Shown: piece after piece, positions 51,591 to 62,284 of the stretch
How the letters are laid out: each line of letters starts with the position of its first letter
Position numbering within the stretch: position 1 is the first letter of the stretch
Origin: Mangrovibacter phragmitis
GTDB taxonomy: Bacteria; Pseudomonadota; Gammaproteobacteria; Enterobacterales; Enterobacteriaceae
Direction: 5' to 3'
DNA: 64,000 bases
Assembly: GCF_001655675.1 (NCBI RefSeq)
Contig: NZ_LYRP01000049.1
Location: 1-64,000, forward strand
Made by a program: the position numbers and the translations under genes
Notes under the pieces: generated by a model
What the model was told of the DNA's origin: nothing
Databases searched by the model: none
The model's input: only the letters and a program-made list of their open reading frames with translations

Positions 51591-53837
51591 CTAACGGCCA
51601 CCGCGAATAAGCCCACCCATGGAACGACGTTCCATAAATGCCGCCACCTGATGGCGAATTTCCGTGGTCATTTGCAGCTCCAGCGCACGTTTTGCCAGAT
51701 CCTGCGCTTCTGCGATTTCAATATGACGTAACAAATATTTAATACGAGGTACTGAACGGCCATTCATTGATAAATGGTGATATCCAAGGCCAACCAGAAG
51801 CGCAACACACATCGGATCTCCGGCCATTTCGCCACATACGCATAAATCCAGACCAACCTGCTCTGCTTGTTCGGCAATCATTTTCAGCGCGCGTAATACA
51901 GCCGGATGCAAACTGTCATACAGGTTTGCTACACGCGTATTGTTCCGGTCAACCGCCAGTAAATACTGAGTCAGGTCGTTGGTACCCACAGAGATAAAAT
52001 CAACCCGCCCGGTAAGATCCGGTAACAGGAACACCATAGAGGGTACTTCAACCATAATACCAATACGCGGACGGGGAATGTTGTATCCCAGCATTTCCTC
52101 CACTTCACGCCCAGCCCGTTCAATCAGACGCCTGGCTTCGTCGATTTCATCAAGGCTGGTTATCATTGGCAGCAAAATACTCAAGTTTTCGCTGGCTACG
52201 TTAGCTCGCAACATTGCGCGCATCTGCACCAGAAAAATCTCGGGTTGATCAAGCGTTATGCGGATTCCGCGCCAGCCAAGGCATGGATTCTCTTCACTGA
52301 TAGGCATGTAAGGTAGTTGTTTATCTGCCCCGACATCCAGTGTTCGCAAAGTAACAGGCTTACCGTTAAACATTTGCAACATACCCTGATACTGCGCTAC
52401 CTGCTCATCTTCCGAAGGAAAACCAGCCTGTAACATGAAGGGGATTTCTGTACGGTATAAACCAATCCCGTCAATTCGGTCGCCCAGCTTATCTTCATGT
52501 TGTGGGCTAAGACCGGCATTGAGCATGACCTGGATACGTTCGCCGCTTTTCAGTTGAGCGGGTTGCTCAACTTCACCTTCTGCCAGTTTACTCAGCTCAA
52601 GCTCTTCGGTTATCAGCCGCTGATATTCTTGCTCAAGTACCGGTTCCGGGTCGACCAGTACTTCACCACGGTAACCATCGACCACCAGGGTTCGGTTATG
52701 CAACATGCCGGGTTGCATGTCTGCTCCCATAACCGTAGGGATACCCAGTGCGCGAACCATAATTGCGGCGTGAGAGTTGGCAGCGCCATCACGCACCACA
52801 ACCCCCACCAGCCTGTCTGTGGGTAACTCTGCCAGGGTCGCCGCGGATAGCTCATCCGCCACCAGAACAAAGCGTTCAGGCCAGGTATCGGGGCTTTGAA
52901 TCGTGTCATCGAGATGGAAAAGAATGCGCTGCCCAAGTGTGCGTAAGTCACCGGCACGCTCTTTCAGATAACCATCGGTGAGCTCAGCAAACTGGGCGGC
53001 AAATTTCTCAATAATTTTTTTAACAGCCCACTCAGCAACCGCCCCTCCGTCAACTTCGTCGAACAACTCTCGACGCAGACGGGCATCACTCAATAAATGC
53101 GAATAGAGATCAAAAATTGCGGCTGTTTCTTTTTGCGCACCAGCAGAAAAGCGCTTGCTGTAGCGACGGAACTCATTAGCTGCCTCTTCCAGCGCTCCGG
53201 TCAGGCGCTCACGCTCAAGGCTCTTATCCAACGCCGAAGCTTCGAAGACCTGCTCAATCAGTGGCGACGTGGTATCCATCCACCCGGGGCCGATTGCCAC
53301 ACCAGGTGAGGCCGCCAGCGCACGAATACGGGTTTGGCGGTATTGCCCGAATAATGAGGTCAACTGAGATTGGGACAAAATGGCGGCCATTTGGGTGGCC
53401 AGCGTAACTAAAAAAGATTCTTCGCTTTCATCAAACTGGCGAAGTTCTCTTTGTTGCACCACCAGTACGCCCAGGAGCTGCCGGCGCTGGATAATAGGTA
53501 CACCCAGAAAGGCTTTGAAGCGCTCTTCTTTAACGGCGGGAATATACTTAAAACTGGGGTGTTTTTGCGCATCAGCCAGGTTAATAGGCTCTGCAAGGCG
53601 CCCAACCAACCCAACCAGACCTTCGTCGTACGCCAGTGTGATGGTACGCCCACGTGGTTTTTTCAGCCCGCGGGTTGCCATTAAGTAGTAACAACGCCTG
53701 TCCTGGTCTGCCAGATATACCGAGCAAACCTCAGTGTTCATCGCCTGACAGATGTCAGTAACCAGAATATCCAGCGCCTCGTTTAAACGAGGCGCACTGG
53801 CGACCTTCTCTACTATTTCTCGCAACCGCGTTAACAT
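51591..53837 (-). CDS. ptsP: PTS-Ntr enzyme I (EI-Ntr)
   Basis: First phosphotransferase of the nitrogen PTS, passing phosphate from PEP to NPr. 748 residues, as in E. coli. N-terminal GAF domain (about 1-150, senses glutamine/2-oxoglutarate), phospho-histidine in GAANSHAAIMVRALG near residue 356, PEP-binding TIM barrel with RTEIPFML, VDFISVGTNDLTQY and the catalytic cysteine in LCVCGEMAGDP. rppH lies 12 bp upstream in the same operon. Confidence 0.97.
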   Translation of the reverse strand: MLTRLREIVEKVASAPRLNEALDILVTDICQAMNTEVCSVYLADQDRRCYYLMATRGLKKPRGRTITLAYDEGLVGLVGRLAEPINLADAQKHPSFKYIPAVKEERFKAFLGVPIIQRRQLLGVLVVQQRELRQFDESEESFLVTLATQMAAILSQSQLTSLFGQYRQTRIRALAASPGVAIGPGWMDTTSPLIEQVFEASALDKSLERERLTGALEEAANEFRRYSKRFSAGAQKETAAIFDLYSHLLSDARLRRELFDEVDGGAVAEWAVKKIIEKFAAQFAELTDGYLKERAGDLRTLGQRILFHLDDTIQSPDTWPERFVLVADELSAATLAELPTDRLVGVVVRDGAANSHAAIMVRALGIPTVMGADMQPGMLHNRTLVVDGYRGEVLVDPEPVLEQEYQRLITEELELSKLAEGEVEQPAQLKSGERIQVMLNAGLSPQHEDKLGDRIDGIGLYRTEIPFMLQAGFPSEDEQVAQYQGMLQMFNGKPVTLRTLDVGADKQLPYMPISEENPCLGWRGIRITLDQPEIFLVQMRAMLRANVASENLSILLPMITSLDEIDEARRLIERAGREVEEMLGYNIPRPRIGIMVEVPSMVFLLPDLTGRVDFISVGTNDLTQYLLAVDRNNTRVANLYDSLHPAVLRALKMIAEQAEQVGLDLCVCGEMAGDPMCVALLVGLGYHHLSMNGRSVPRIKYLLRHIEIAEAQDLAKRALELQMTTEIRHQVAAFMERRSMGGLIRGGR

Positions 53838-53849
53838 ATATCGTCTGTA

Positions 53850-54386
53850 TTAACCTCTTTTACGCCGATAGTTAGCATTAGCAGCCGTGTTACGTTGCGG
53901 CGCGATCTCCTGCAATGCCATAACAACACTGGCGAACTCTTTCATTACCCGCCGGTAGACATCCCGCTTGAAGGAAACGACCTGGCGAACCGGATACCAG
54001 TAACTTACCCAACGCCAGCCATCAAACTCAGGCGTACTGCTGGTTTGCATATTGATATCAGTATCATTGCTCATCAACTGTAAAAGAAACCACTTCTGCT
54101 TCTGGCCTATACAGACGGGTTTTGTATCCCAACGCACCAAACGTTTCGGTAATTTGTAACGTAACCAGTTTCGGGTCGAGGCAAGAATCCGGACATCTTT
54201 ACGCTGTAATCCGACTTCTTCAAAAAGCTCCCGGTACATCGCCTGTTCAGGCGACTCGCCGGGGTTTATACCTCCCTGAGGGAATTGCCAGGAGTGCTGA
54301 CCAAAACGTCTGGCCCACATTACCTGTCCCTGGCGATTACAGATCACAATACCTACATTCGGGCGGTAGCCATCATCATCGATCAC
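53850..54386 (-). CDS. rppH: RNA pyrophosphohydrolase
   Basis: Nudix hydrolase that removes pyrophosphate from the 5' end of mRNA, priming RNase E decay. 178 residues (176 in E. coli). Nudix box [23 protein letters not shown] spans residues of the GX5EX7REUXEEXGU pattern; N terminus [17 protein letters not shown] as in the family. First gene of rppH-ptsP. Formerly nudH/ygdP. Confidence 0.97.
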   Translation of the reverse strand: MIDDDGYRPNVGIVICNRQGQVMWARRFGQHSWQFPQGGINPGESPEQAMYRELFEEVGLQRKDVRILASTRNWLRYKLPKRLVRWDTKPVCIGQKQKWFLLQLMSNDTDINMQTSSTPEFDGWRWVSYWYPVRQVVSFKRDVYRRVMKEFASVVMALQEIAPQRNTAANANYRRKRG

Positions 54387-54539
54387 TGGACTACCTCAAA
54401 ATAAACCTGGATACGTTTGATTGTTTCATACTCCTGTATGACGGTAAACCACTGTATGTGGGCAAGTACAAACGAATAACAATTGAATAACTCACAGAAC
54501 ATGCCTCAGTTATAAACACCCGGACAGCAATAACCGCGG

Positions 54540-55030
54540 TTTTATTCACTTTTTCTGTGGATATCATTGTGAAGAAGTACCGTATTACTCAGGGAAAACT
54601 AGTGACAGGTTGCGTAGCTCTCGTATTAAGTGGGGAATTAACTTCATAAATATCATTATATTAAAAAAGAAATCACCACAACCGAGCCCTGAAAAGTGAT
54701 ATTCATCACATTAAGGATCGACATGCTGATGAAAGATCAACCAGCGCCGATTTTATCCACAACTTATGCCAGTATCTTAGGCACAATTTGTCTGAAAATT
54801 GGATTTTATTCGCAAGTCAAGGCTGTAAATCAAACCAGTAGTTGCCACTTTTCCCGGTTATCCCACTTTTCTGTGGATAACCCGGTGTAAGATCCTGTTT
54901 ATTCCCAGTGACCAGAATTGGAAAACCTTCGGACTGCCCAATAATTCTGTGGATGAATAATAAAAAATAGCTTAAAAATCATAAAACTGTAATTTCTTTT
55001 AGCATAACGGTAAACTGAGTGGATAACCCT
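54540..55030. promoter_or_regulatory. DARS2: DnaA-box cluster, DARS2-like locus
   Basis: In E. coli the gap between rppH and mutH is DARS2, which turns ADP-DnaA back to ATP-DnaA with help from IHF and Fis. The same 687-bp gap here is AT-rich and gene-free and holds two perfect DnaA boxes, TTATCCACA at 54753-54761 and its reverse complement at 54872-54880. Near-matches lie at 54556-54564 (TGTGGATAT), 54858-54866 (TTATCCCAC, six bases from the perfect box and facing it), 54948-54956 (TGTGGATGA) and 55018-55026 (AGTGGATAA). Boundaries are approximate. One IHF-like sequence around 54831-54843 has a mismatch. Confidence 0.8.
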
Positions 55031-55073
55031 GCACTTATGCGTTCAATTTTTAATCACTCAGGTGAATATCGTT

Positions 55074-55760
55074 ATGCCCATCCTTCGTCCTCTGTCACAT
55101 CCCCCCTCAAGCGAGCTGGAGCTGGTTAATCAGGCGCAACAATTGGCGGGTATGGCATTAGGCGAACTGGCAACACTGGCAGGAATGAACACCCCGCCAA
55201 ATCTGAAGCGCGATAAAGGCTGGACCGGGGTTTTGCTTGAACGCTGGTTAGGCGCCAGTGCCGGGAGTAAACCTGAACAGGATTTTGCCGACCTGGGGAT
55301 TGAGCTGAAAACCATTCCCATAGATGCTCAGGGGCGACCGCTGGAAACCACATTTGTGTGTGTAGCCCCACTCACGGGTAATACCGGTGTTGTATGGGAA
55401 ACCAGCCATGTGCGCCATAAACTGCACCGGGTGTTGTGGGTTCCTGTAGAAGGTGAACGTAGCATTCCTCCAGGTGAGCGTCGCGTCGGTTCACCATTAC
55501 TCTGGTCGCCTTCTGAAGAAGAGGATGACCAGCTACGCCGTGACTGGGAAGAATTGATGGATATGATTGTGCTGGGCCAGGTTGAGCGAATAACCGCACG
55601 CCATGGCGAAGTGCTGCAAATTCGCCCCAAAGCCGCTAACAGCAAGGCACTGACCGAAGCCATTGGGGAAAATGGGCAACCTATAATGACACTCCCCCGT
55701 GGCTTCTATTTAAAGAAAAATTTCACAGGCGCTATTCTCGCGCGGCACTTCATGCTGTAA
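55074..55760 (+). CDS. mutH: DNA mismatch repair endonuclease MutH
   Basis: Nicks the unmethylated strand at hemimethylated GATC during mismatch repair, activated by MutL. 228 residues from ATG 55074, with AGGTGA eight bases upstream; a GTG at 55062 would add four residues. Catalytic D-x(6)-E-x-K in [13 protein letters not shown], preceded by [26 protein letters not shown]-terminal DNA-binding segment. Confidence 0.96.
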   Translation: MPILRPLSHPPSSELELVNQAQQLAGMALGELATLAGMNTPPNLKRDKGWTGVLLERWLGASAGSKPEQDFADLGIELKTIPIDAQGRPLETTFVCVAPLTGNTGVVWETSHVRHKLHRVLWVPVEGERSIPPGERRVGSPLLWSPSEEEDDQLRRDWEELMDMIVLGQVERITARHGEVLQIRPKAANSKALTEAIGENGQPIMTLPRGFYLKKNFTGAILARHFML

Positions 55761-55903
55761 AGCACAATAACCAGCCTGTATCAGACCAATCTGCTCCTAA
55801 TATACCCAGGCAACAATACACCCGGCATCCTTGTAACAGGCAACTCTGCAACGCATTCAGGTTTGGGTATATAATATTTCCTTTCCTTTATTTTCAGGGT
55901 TTT

Positions 55904-56620
55904 TTGATGTTATTTGCATGGATAACCGACCCCAATGCCTGGCTGGCGCTGGGAACACTGACGCTGCTGGAAATTGTTCTGGGCATCGATAATATTATTT
56001 TTCTCTCTCTGGTGGTTGCCAAACTTCCCAAAGCACAACAAAACAAAGCCCGCCGCCTCGGTCTGATGGGGGCGATGGTAATGCGTTTACTGCTACTGGC
56101 CTCCATTGCCTGGGTAACGCGCTTAACGAATCCACTTTTCTCTCTGGCGGGCCATGCAATTTCATTGCGTGATTTAATTCTTATGGCTGGCGGGCTATTT
56201 CTTATCTGGAAAGCCAGTAAAGAAATACATGAAACGATAGAAGGTGATGAAGAGGATTTACGTACCAATGTGCATTCTTTCTTCGGTGCCATTGTTCAGA
56301 TAATGCTGCTGGATATTATCTTCAGCCTGGACTCTGTGATTACAGCCGTAGGCTTATCTGACCACCTGTTTATAATGATGGCCGCCGTGGTTATTGCAGT
56401 CGGAATTATGATGTTCGCAGCCAGGCCGATTGGTGAGTTCGTCAGCCGACACCCTTCAGTAAAAATGCTGGCACTGTCTTTCCTGATTCTGGTGGGGTTC
56501 ACGCTTATTTTGGAAAGCGTTGGCATTCATATACCTAAGGGTTACATTTACTTCGCAATGTTCTTCTCAATTGCGGTAGAAAGCCTGAATTTGTTACGAA
56601 ATAAAAAAAAATCGCATTAA
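55904..56620 (+). CDS. ygdQ: TerC-family inner membrane protein YgdQ
   Basis: 238 residues, about seven membrane helices. TerC-family signature LEIVLGIDNIIFLSLVV near the start and the repeated DIIFSLDSVITAVG motif with acidic residues in the membrane, thought to handle metal ions (manganese exporter-like). Specific role unknown. Follows mutH by 143 bp. Confidence 0.94.
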   Translation: MMLFAWITDPNAWLALGTLTLLEIVLGIDNIIFLSLVVAKLPKAQQNKARRLGLMGAMVMRLLLLASIAWVTRLTNPLFSLAGHAISLRDLILMAGGLFLIWKASKEIHETIEGDEEDLRTNVHSFFGAIVQIMLLDIIFSLDSVITAVGLSDHLFIMMAAVVIAVGIMMFAARPIGEFVSRHPSVKMLALSFLILVGFTLILESVGIHIPKGYIYFAMFFSIAVESLNLLRNKKKSH

Positions 56621-56737
56621 TTTTACCGTGCGCGTGACCAACGCGCACTTATTTACATTTTTTCAGAATATACTGCTTCCTGAATTCTATGTAGTTCGCT
56701 ATTAATAGTATAACTTCACAACCCTGAGAGGAAAATA

Positions 56738-56959
56738 ATGATGAATAAATGGGCTGTCGCCATTTCCGCCGTGGGTCTGGTTTTTACTGTTTCTGGTTGT
56801 AGCAGCGATTACGTTATGGCAACCAAAGATGGCCGGATGATTCTTACTGATGGTAAGCCTCAGGTTGATAATGACACCGGCATGATCAGCTATGAAGATC
56901 AGAAAGGGAATAAGTTACAAATCAACCGCAACGAAGTCTCACAAATTATCAAACGCTAA
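56738..56959 (+). CDS. ygdR: DUF903 lipoprotein YgdR
   Basis: 73 residues (72 if the second of two adjacent ATG codons is used; GAGAGGA suits both). Lipobox FTVSGC, cysteine near residue 21, then [18 protein letters not shown] and [10 protein letters not shown]. Paralogue of YgdI at 28438 with the same SH3-like fold. Function unknown. Confidence 0.93.
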   Translation: MMNKWAVAISAVGLVFTVSGCSSDYVMATKDGRMILTDGKPQVDNDTGMISYEDQKGNKLQINRNEVSQIIKR

Positions 56960-56967
56960 ACCTCACC

Positions 56968-56999
56968 CGGCTGGCTCAATGCCAGCCAGTAATTTTTTA
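56968..56999 (+). terminator. ygdR terminator
   Basis: GGCTGGC (56969-56975) pairs with GCCAGCC (56981-56987) around TCAAT; six T residues follow after a short AGTAA. Confidence 0.8.
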
Positions 57000-57196
57000 C
57001 TTCCCCTTTGTCGCCCGCTCTGCCATTTTGATAGCCCCCCAACAATTAATTGTGGTGGGCTTGTAGAATACGTCGCGATAAATCTGGCTCCATGAGGCCA
57101 CGCAGCCTGCACGCCAACCCGCCTGTACAATTGAATGGCAGGAAACTGTTGTCGGGAAGCGACTCGTTGTAAACAACAAAAAGAAGGAAACCGGCT

Positions 57197-58237
57197 ATGC
57201 ATTATCACCGTATTCCCCACAGCTCACTTGAAGTCAGCGCCCTGGGCCTTGGGACAATGACATTTGGTGAGCAAAACAGCGAAGCTGAGGCCCACCTTCA
57301 GCTCGACTACGCCGTAAACCAGGGCATTAACCTGATAGATGTCGCAGAAATGTATCCCGTGCCTCCCCGCCCGGAAACTCAGGGTCTGACCGAAACCTAC
57401 GTAGGCAACTGGTTACATAAACGCGGTAACCGTGAAAAACTGGTTATTGCTTCAAAAGTGAGTGGTCCTTCACGTAATAGCGACAGTGGTATCCGGCCAG
57501 ATCAGTGTCTTGACCGCAAAAATATTCGTGCGGCGCTGGATGCCAGCCTCAAACGCCTGCAAACCGACTACCTTGACCTGTACCAGGTTCACTGGCCACA
57601 ACGTGCCACCAATTGTTTTGGCAAGCTGGGGTATACCTGGACTGAAAACAAGCCAGCAGTGACGTTGCTGGAAACCCTGGAAGCCTTAACGGAATTACAA
57701 CGCGCCGGTAAAATTCGCTATATCGGCGTTTCCAACGAAACTGCCTGGGGCGTGATGCGCTATCTCAATCTGGCAGAAAAACACGACCTGCCGCGTATTG
57801 TGACCATTCAGAACCCGTACAGTTTGCTTAACCGCAGTTTCGAGGTAGGTCTGGCCGAGGTGAGCCAGTATGAAGGTGTGGAGTTGCTGGCATACTCCTG
57901 TCTCGCTTTTGGTACGCTAACAGGTAAATACCTTAATGGGGCCCGCCCGGCGGGTGCCAGAAACACGTTATTCAGCCGTTTTACCCGTTACAGCAGTGAG
58001 CAGGCAGAACAGGCAGTGGCCGCTTATGTTGAGGTGGCAAAACGCCATAATCTGGATCCGGCGCAAATGGCGCTGGCGTTTGTTCGCCAGCAGGCGTTTG
58101 TTGCCAGTACCTTGCTGGGAGCAACCAGTATTGAACAGTTAGAAACAAATATTGGCAGCTATAACCTGACACTGTCTGAAGATGTGCTCGCAGAACTGGA
58201 AGCGGTACACAAGCGCTATACCTACCCGGCACCATAA
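57197..58237 (+). CDS. tas: Aldo-keto reductase Tas
   Basis: NADP(H)-dependent aldo-keto reductase, known for suppressing a tyrosine auxotrophy in starved E. coli; natural substrate unknown. 346 residues. TIM barrel with catalytic D and Y in LIDVAEMYPVP, K in VIASKVSG, H in YQVHWPQR, and C-terminal LLGATSIEQLETNIG. RBS AAGAAGGAAA upstream. Confidence 0.96.
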   Translation: MHYHRIPHSSLEVSALGLGTMTFGEQNSEAEAHLQLDYAVNQGINLIDVAEMYPVPPRPETQGLTETYVGNWLHKRGNREKLVIASKVSGPSRNSDSGIRPDQCLDRKNIRAALDASLKRLQTDYLDLYQVHWPQRATNCFGKLGYTWTENKPAVTLLETLEALTELQRAGKIRYIGVSNETAWGVMRYLNLAEKHDLPRIVTIQNPYSLLNRSFEVGLAEVSQYEGVELLAYSCLAFGTLTGKYLNGARPAGARNTLFSRFTRYSSEQAEQAVAAYVEVAKRHNLDPAQMALAFVRQQAFVASTLLGATSIEQLETNIGSYNLTLSEDVLAELEAVHKRYTYPAP

Positions 58238-58281
58238 CCACTACGTTGCCTGTTTTCACAGGCAACGTTACCCCTGGCCCG

Positions 58282-59505
58282 TTAAGGCGCTGTGCGCTGG
58301 CGGGCTTTTTTATCCTGGCCGCGCTTCCACATCCACAGGCCACAGATAGCCACAGCAAACAGCACACCAAACCCAACACCAATGCCAATCACTGGTACAC
58401 CCACTTTCACCGCCAGTGAGTAAAGACCAAGCATCAGCAACATGGCGATGTTTTCACCCAGGTTTTGGACTGCAATAGCATTGCCTGCTCCCACAGTATG
58501 TTTACCTCTGTCCTGTAACAAAGCATTCAGTGGCACAACAAAAAAGCCGCCCAACATCCCAATCACCATCAACAGAACATAAGCAGGCAACAGGCTGTGT
58601 TGTACGGCGAAAAAGGCCACGCCAACACCAATCAGCACCCCGGCTGGCATGCACCGGGCAACCGTTTTAAGCGTGACCAGGCGCGCTGCGGCTCCTGCAC
58701 CGGCCACAATGCCAATCGCTACCATCGCGTTAAGATAGGTTGGCGTGGCGTTGTCCGTCAGCCCCAGCGCAACGGGTACCCACAGCACCAATAAGAAACG
58801 CAGAGTCACCCCTGCGCCCCAGAACATGCTGGTTCCCACCAGCGAAAAACGGGTCTCTCCCATATGCCAGAGTGTGCGGCAGGCCAAAGAAAAGTGCGCC
58901 ACCATTTTCCCCGGATGCCAGGATAACCCGGTACGTGCAGGTTGCAGGCGGGGAATCAAAAAGTTTGCCGCCACTGCACCACCATAAACCAGTACACACA
59001 CTCCCAGCGCCGCCAGTATGTGCCAGTCAGCCAGTACCCCCCCGGCCACTGAGCCCATAAGAATGGCGGCAATGGTTGAGGACTCCATCAAACCATTGGC
59101 TTTAACCAAACGGTCGCCGGTAGTCAGCTCACCCAGAATGCCATATTTCGCTGGCGAGTATGCCGCTGCGCCAATCCCAACCAGGGTATAGCCGACAAAC
59201 GGATTCAACCCGGCGCAAATCACCGCTGCACCAAACAATTTCAGGGCGTTGGCAATCATCATTACTCGCCCTTTGGCAAGGCTGTCAGCAAACTGTCCGA
59301 CAAAGGGGGCGAACAAAATATAAGCGCCAACAAATACCATTTGCAGTACCGGCTGGCTCCAGTCCGGGTAGAATTGCTGTTTGAGTACTGCCAGGGTGGC
59401 AAATAGCAATGCATTATCGCCAAACGCAGACAGGAACTGAGCCACCATCACCGCCATCATGCCGCGCGAATACAACCCTTGCTGAACCTCTGGTGCCTTA
59501 GCCAT
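58282..59505 (-). CDS. lplT: Lysophospholipid transporter LplT
   Basis: MFS flippase that brings lysophospholipids inward across the inner membrane for reacylation by Aas. 407 residues from ATG 59505 (AAGGAG upstream), with about 12 helices: [66 protein letters not shown]. The start lies 8 bp inside the aas stop; the two form an operon. Confidence 0.95.
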   Translation of the reverse strand: MAKAPEVQQGLYSRGMMAVMVAQFLSAFGDNALLFATLAVLKQQFYPDWSQPVLQMVFVGAYILFAPFVGQFADSLAKGRVMMIANALKLFGAAVICAGLNPFVGYTLVGIGAAAYSPAKYGILGELTTGDRLVKANGLMESSTIAAILMGSVAGGVLADWHILAALGVCVLVYGGAVAANFLIPRLQPARTGLSWHPGKMVAHFSLACRTLWHMGETRFSLVGTSMFWGAGVTLRFLLVLWVPVALGLTDNATPTYLNAMVAIGIVAGAGAAARLVTLKTVARCMPAGVLIGVGVAFFAVQHSLLPAYVLLMVIGMLGGFFVVPLNALLQDRGKHTVGAGNAIAVQNLGENIAMLLMLGLYSLAVKVGVPVIGIGVGFGVLFAVAICGLWMWKRGQDKKARQRTAP

Positions 59506-61657
59506 TAACGTTTTCTCCTTCAGCAACCATACTGGTCAGAGTTACAAAGTCAGGTTTGCCACTGCCCAGCAACGGCAGTTGCTTAAGGAAGCGGATATCA
59601 CGGGGAACCGCCAGTTCTGGCATGCCCTGCTCACGCGCCTGGCGTAACAAACGTTCGCGAGTCAGTTCGCTGTCTGTGGTATACAGCACCAGCGCTTCAC
59701 CTTTACTGGCATCATGGCGGATAACCGTGGCATGTAATTTTTCAGGGGAAACACCCAGCGCCAGTTGCTCAACGGCCTCCAGTGAAACCATTTCACCGGC
59801 AATCTTGGCAAAACGCTTTGCGCGGCCCTGAATAACGCAGAACCCCTGGTTATCAAACGCAACAATATCGCCAGTGTCGTACCAGCCTTCTTCAGGCTCA
59901 CCATACTGATTTTCTGCACAAGGCGTTTCGAGGTAGCCCGGCTTTTCTACCCGCAAGTAACCTTTCATGATATTAGGACCTTTGAGCTGTAAACGCCCGC
60001 CGTCACTGATACCTGGAACAGCCAACAAACGTGCATCCATTCCCGGAAGAATACGCCCCACAGTGCCACTTTTTGCCGCCATAGGGACATTGATTGATAC
60101 CACGGGAGCACATTCCGTCACGCCATAACCTTCAAGCACACGTAAACCAAATTTTTCCTGCCACAACGCGCGGGTTGTTTCCTGGAGTTTTTCGGCCCCA
60201 GCCACGACATAGCGAACTTTGAAGAAATCGTAAGGGTTAGCAAAGCGCCCGTAATTAGCAAGGAATGTAGGAGTACCGAATAACACCGTACAGTTACGGT
60301 CATAAACCAGTTCAGGGACAACCCGATAATGTAACGGGCTCGGGTAGAGAAAAACCTCGGCACCTGTCAGTAAAGGGGTTAATAACCCAACGGTTAATCC
60401 GAATGAATGGAACAAGGGTAATGCCGACATAAAGCGATCGCGTGCGGTAAAATCAGCAATGGTGCGAATTTGCTCAACGTTTGCCAGCAGGCTTTTGTGG
60501 CTGTGTACCACGCCTTTCGGGTGGCCTTCAGAGCCAGAAGTAAACAAAACCAGAGCTTCGTCTTCAGGCTGTTGAGCAACCTGAGCACAGCGAGGTACCA
60601 GAAGGTGTGCGAAGATCCAGGCTTTGTCACTGAATGTGATATCGGCTTTTAAATCCTCAAGGAATACCCATTTAACCTGAGTCAGTTGCTCCGGCAGGTG
60701 CCATAGTTTGCCTTTATCAAGAAACTGCCTGGACGTGAATACCGTTTTAATCTCTGCGGCAGTAATAGCGCTGGTCAGCCCTTTAACTCCGGCGGTGTAA
60801 TTCATCATGGCCGGAATTCGCCCCCGGGAAACAGCCCCGAAAATAACCGCAGCCGAAATACCGGCATTAGGCAGCATCAGGCCAATTCGCTCACCTTTCT
60901 GGCTGTATTTTTCGAGGACCCGGCCGACGAAGAGGATCTTAGTCAGTAACTTCCGGTAGGTGTCTGGTGTGAAATTAATATCTTCAATACAGTGTTTGCG
61001 GGAGCCATAGCGGCGCTGTGCCGACAAAAGTGCTTCGAACAACGTTTCGCGCGGGCGAACAGCCATACGCGCTTCCATCATGATTTGGTGCAACATTTCC
61101 CCGGCCATGCGGCGGCGGTCGCGCGCTTTAGGGGCCTGCGGCATAGGCAATGAAGTCGGGGGAAGGATATGCAGCGTAATTCGTGGAAACAGGCGGCGTT
61201 TTACCACCCCTTTCAGGCGGCTGAAAAATGTCAGTTCAGCACCATCAATACGCAACGGTACAACAGTCGCCTGTGTTTTGGCAGCGACAAACCCGGCACC
61301 ATCATAGATTTTCATCAGTGACCCCGTTGTACTGATACGCCCTTCCGGGAATATCACTACCGGCCTGCCCTGCTCAACCAGGCGAACCAGGTGCTTAATT
61401 GACATCGGCTTTGTCGGGTCCAGAGGAACAAAATCAATAATGGGGCGTAACCAGCGCATGAACCATTGGTTACTGATGGAGGTATAGACCGCAAAAACGG
61501 GCCTGACGGGAAGAAACAGTGCTAACAACACGCCATCGAGAAAAGAGACATGGTTCGGCGTAATCAGCACCCGCTCACTGGACAGCGCCGCGTTATCCCC
61601 ACTGACAGTGACGCGAAAAACTATTCTGAACACTGCGCGAAAAAGACCAAAAAGCAT
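59498..61657 (-). CDS. aas: Bifunctional 2-acylglycerophosphoethanolamine acyltransferase/acyl-ACP synthetase
   Basis: Reacylates lysophosphatidylethanolamine using an acyl-ACP formed by its own synthetase half. 719 residues, as in E. coli. N-terminal PlsC-type domain with [11 protein letters not shown] (H-x4-D) and [13 protein letters not shown]-terminal AMP-binding domain with [28 protein letters not shown] and GWYDTGDIV. Its upstream region contains the two Omr RNAs. Confidence 0.97.
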   Translation of the reverse strand: MLFGLFRAVFRIVFRVTVSGDNAALSSERVLITPNHVSFLDGVLLALFLPVRPVFAVYTSISNQWFMRWLRPIIDFVPLDPTKPMSIKHLVRLVEQGRPVVIFPEGRISTTGSLMKIYDGAGFVAAKTQATVVPLRIDGAELTFFSRLKGVVKRRLFPRITLHILPPTSLPMPQAPKARDRRRMAGEMLHQIMMEARMAVRPRETLFEALLSAQRRYGSRKHCIEDINFTPDTYRKLLTKILFVGRVLEKYSQKGERIGLMLPNAGISAAVIFGAVSRGRIPAMMNYTAGVKGLTSAITAAEIKTVFTSRQFLDKGKLWHLPEQLTQVKWVFLEDLKADITFSDKAWIFAHLLVPRCAQVAQQPEDEALVLFTSGSEGHPKGVVHSHKSLLANVEQIRTIADFTARDRFMSALPLFHSFGLTVGLLTPLLTGAEVFLYPSPLHYRVVPELVYDRNCTVLFGTPTFLANYGRFANPYDFFKVRYVVAGAEKLQETTRALWQEKFGLRVLEGYGVTECAPVVSINVPMAAKSGTVGRILPGMDARLLAVPGISDGGRLQLKGPNIMKGYLRVEKPGYLETPCAENQYGEPEEGWYDTGDIVAFDNQGFCVIQGRAKRFAKIAGEMVSLEAVEQLALGVSPEKLHATVIRHDASKGEALVLYTTDSELTRERLLRQAREQGMPELAVPRDIRFLKQLPLLGSGKPDFVTLTSMVAEGENVNG

Positions 61658-61758
61658 ATCAACTCCCTTTGTAGTCGGAAACCTGGACAGCCATAAATGA
61701 ATACAGGGAGAGAGAGTACACGACTTACCAGACGGGAGCGACTGAATATCTGCAGAGT

Positions 61759-61843
61759 AAAAAAAACCTGCGCATCCGCGCAGGCTGGTGTAATGCTTGA
61801 GTTCAGCGAAAATTGGCTGACATCACCTATCAATACCTCTGGG
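61759..61843 (-). ncRNA. omrA: OmrA/OmrB-family sRNA, aas-proximal copy
   Basis: Begins CCCAGAGGTATTGATAGGTG, the conserved 5' seed that represses outer-membrane protein mRNAs and ompR/csgD, and ends with ACCTGCGC-type stem CCTGCGCGGATGCGCAGG and a T run; about 85 nt. The aas-galR position is that of E. coli omrA/omrB. The name is by position only: its GATAGGTG and ATTACACCAGCC segments are those of OmrB rather than OmrA of E. coli. Confidence 0.9.
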
Positions 61844-61960
61844 ACTTTTATCCTGACGGGTTGGCGGGCAATACACCACCTCTAAAAAGCAAGTAAATTG
61901 GGCGAATTGCAACCAGGTATGTCTTTTACAGATTTATGTTACAACACTGAAAAAAAACAA

Positions 61961-62045
61961 AAAAAAACCTGCGCATCCGCGCAGGCTGGTGTAATACTTG
62001 TGTTCAGCTAAAAAGCGGCTGACATCACCTATCAATACCTCTGGG
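61961..62045 (-). ncRNA. omrB: OmrA/OmrB-family sRNA, galR-proximal copy
   Basis: Same length and nearly the same sequence as the first copy: identical 5' seed CCCAGAGGTATTGATAGGTG, identical terminator stem, and only a few differences in the middle (for example AGCCGC against AGCCAA). 118 bp separate the two RNAs. In E. coli the transcript is activated by OmpR. Confidence 0.92.
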
Positions 62046-62251
62046 ATAATCAATTTACCAGCAGGCTCCTTTGCACCGCCACCCGTGAATCGCAACAGGC
62101 TTTCGCAAAGTGTAAGCAAAAATTTGCCCTGACATGCTTTCCACTCATCCCAGATAAACCGATTACACTATTTTGTTTTTTTGTGAGATGTCTGGGCAGA
62201 GCAACGGGCATTTACTTGATGTGAAGGGTTTTTTCCGCAACACTAAAGGAA

Positions 62252-62267
62252 GTGTAATCGTTTCCCC
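62252..62267. promoter_or_regulatory. Probable GalR operator (autoregulation)
   Basis: GTGTAATCGTTTCCCC matches the GalR/GalS consensus GTGNAANCGNTTNCAC at all but one fixed position. It lies 17 bp upstream of the galR start. Confidence 0.75.
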
Positions 62268-62284
62268 TAAATTTAAGGTCCGCT

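Noticed and set aside
54696..54890. Plus-strand 64-codon frame
   Set aside because: Lies across the DnaA boxes of the DARS2-like region; lacks a ribosome site and family similarity.
61697..61885. Plus-strand 62-codon frame
   Set aside because: Covers the aas-proximal Omr RNA in antisense.
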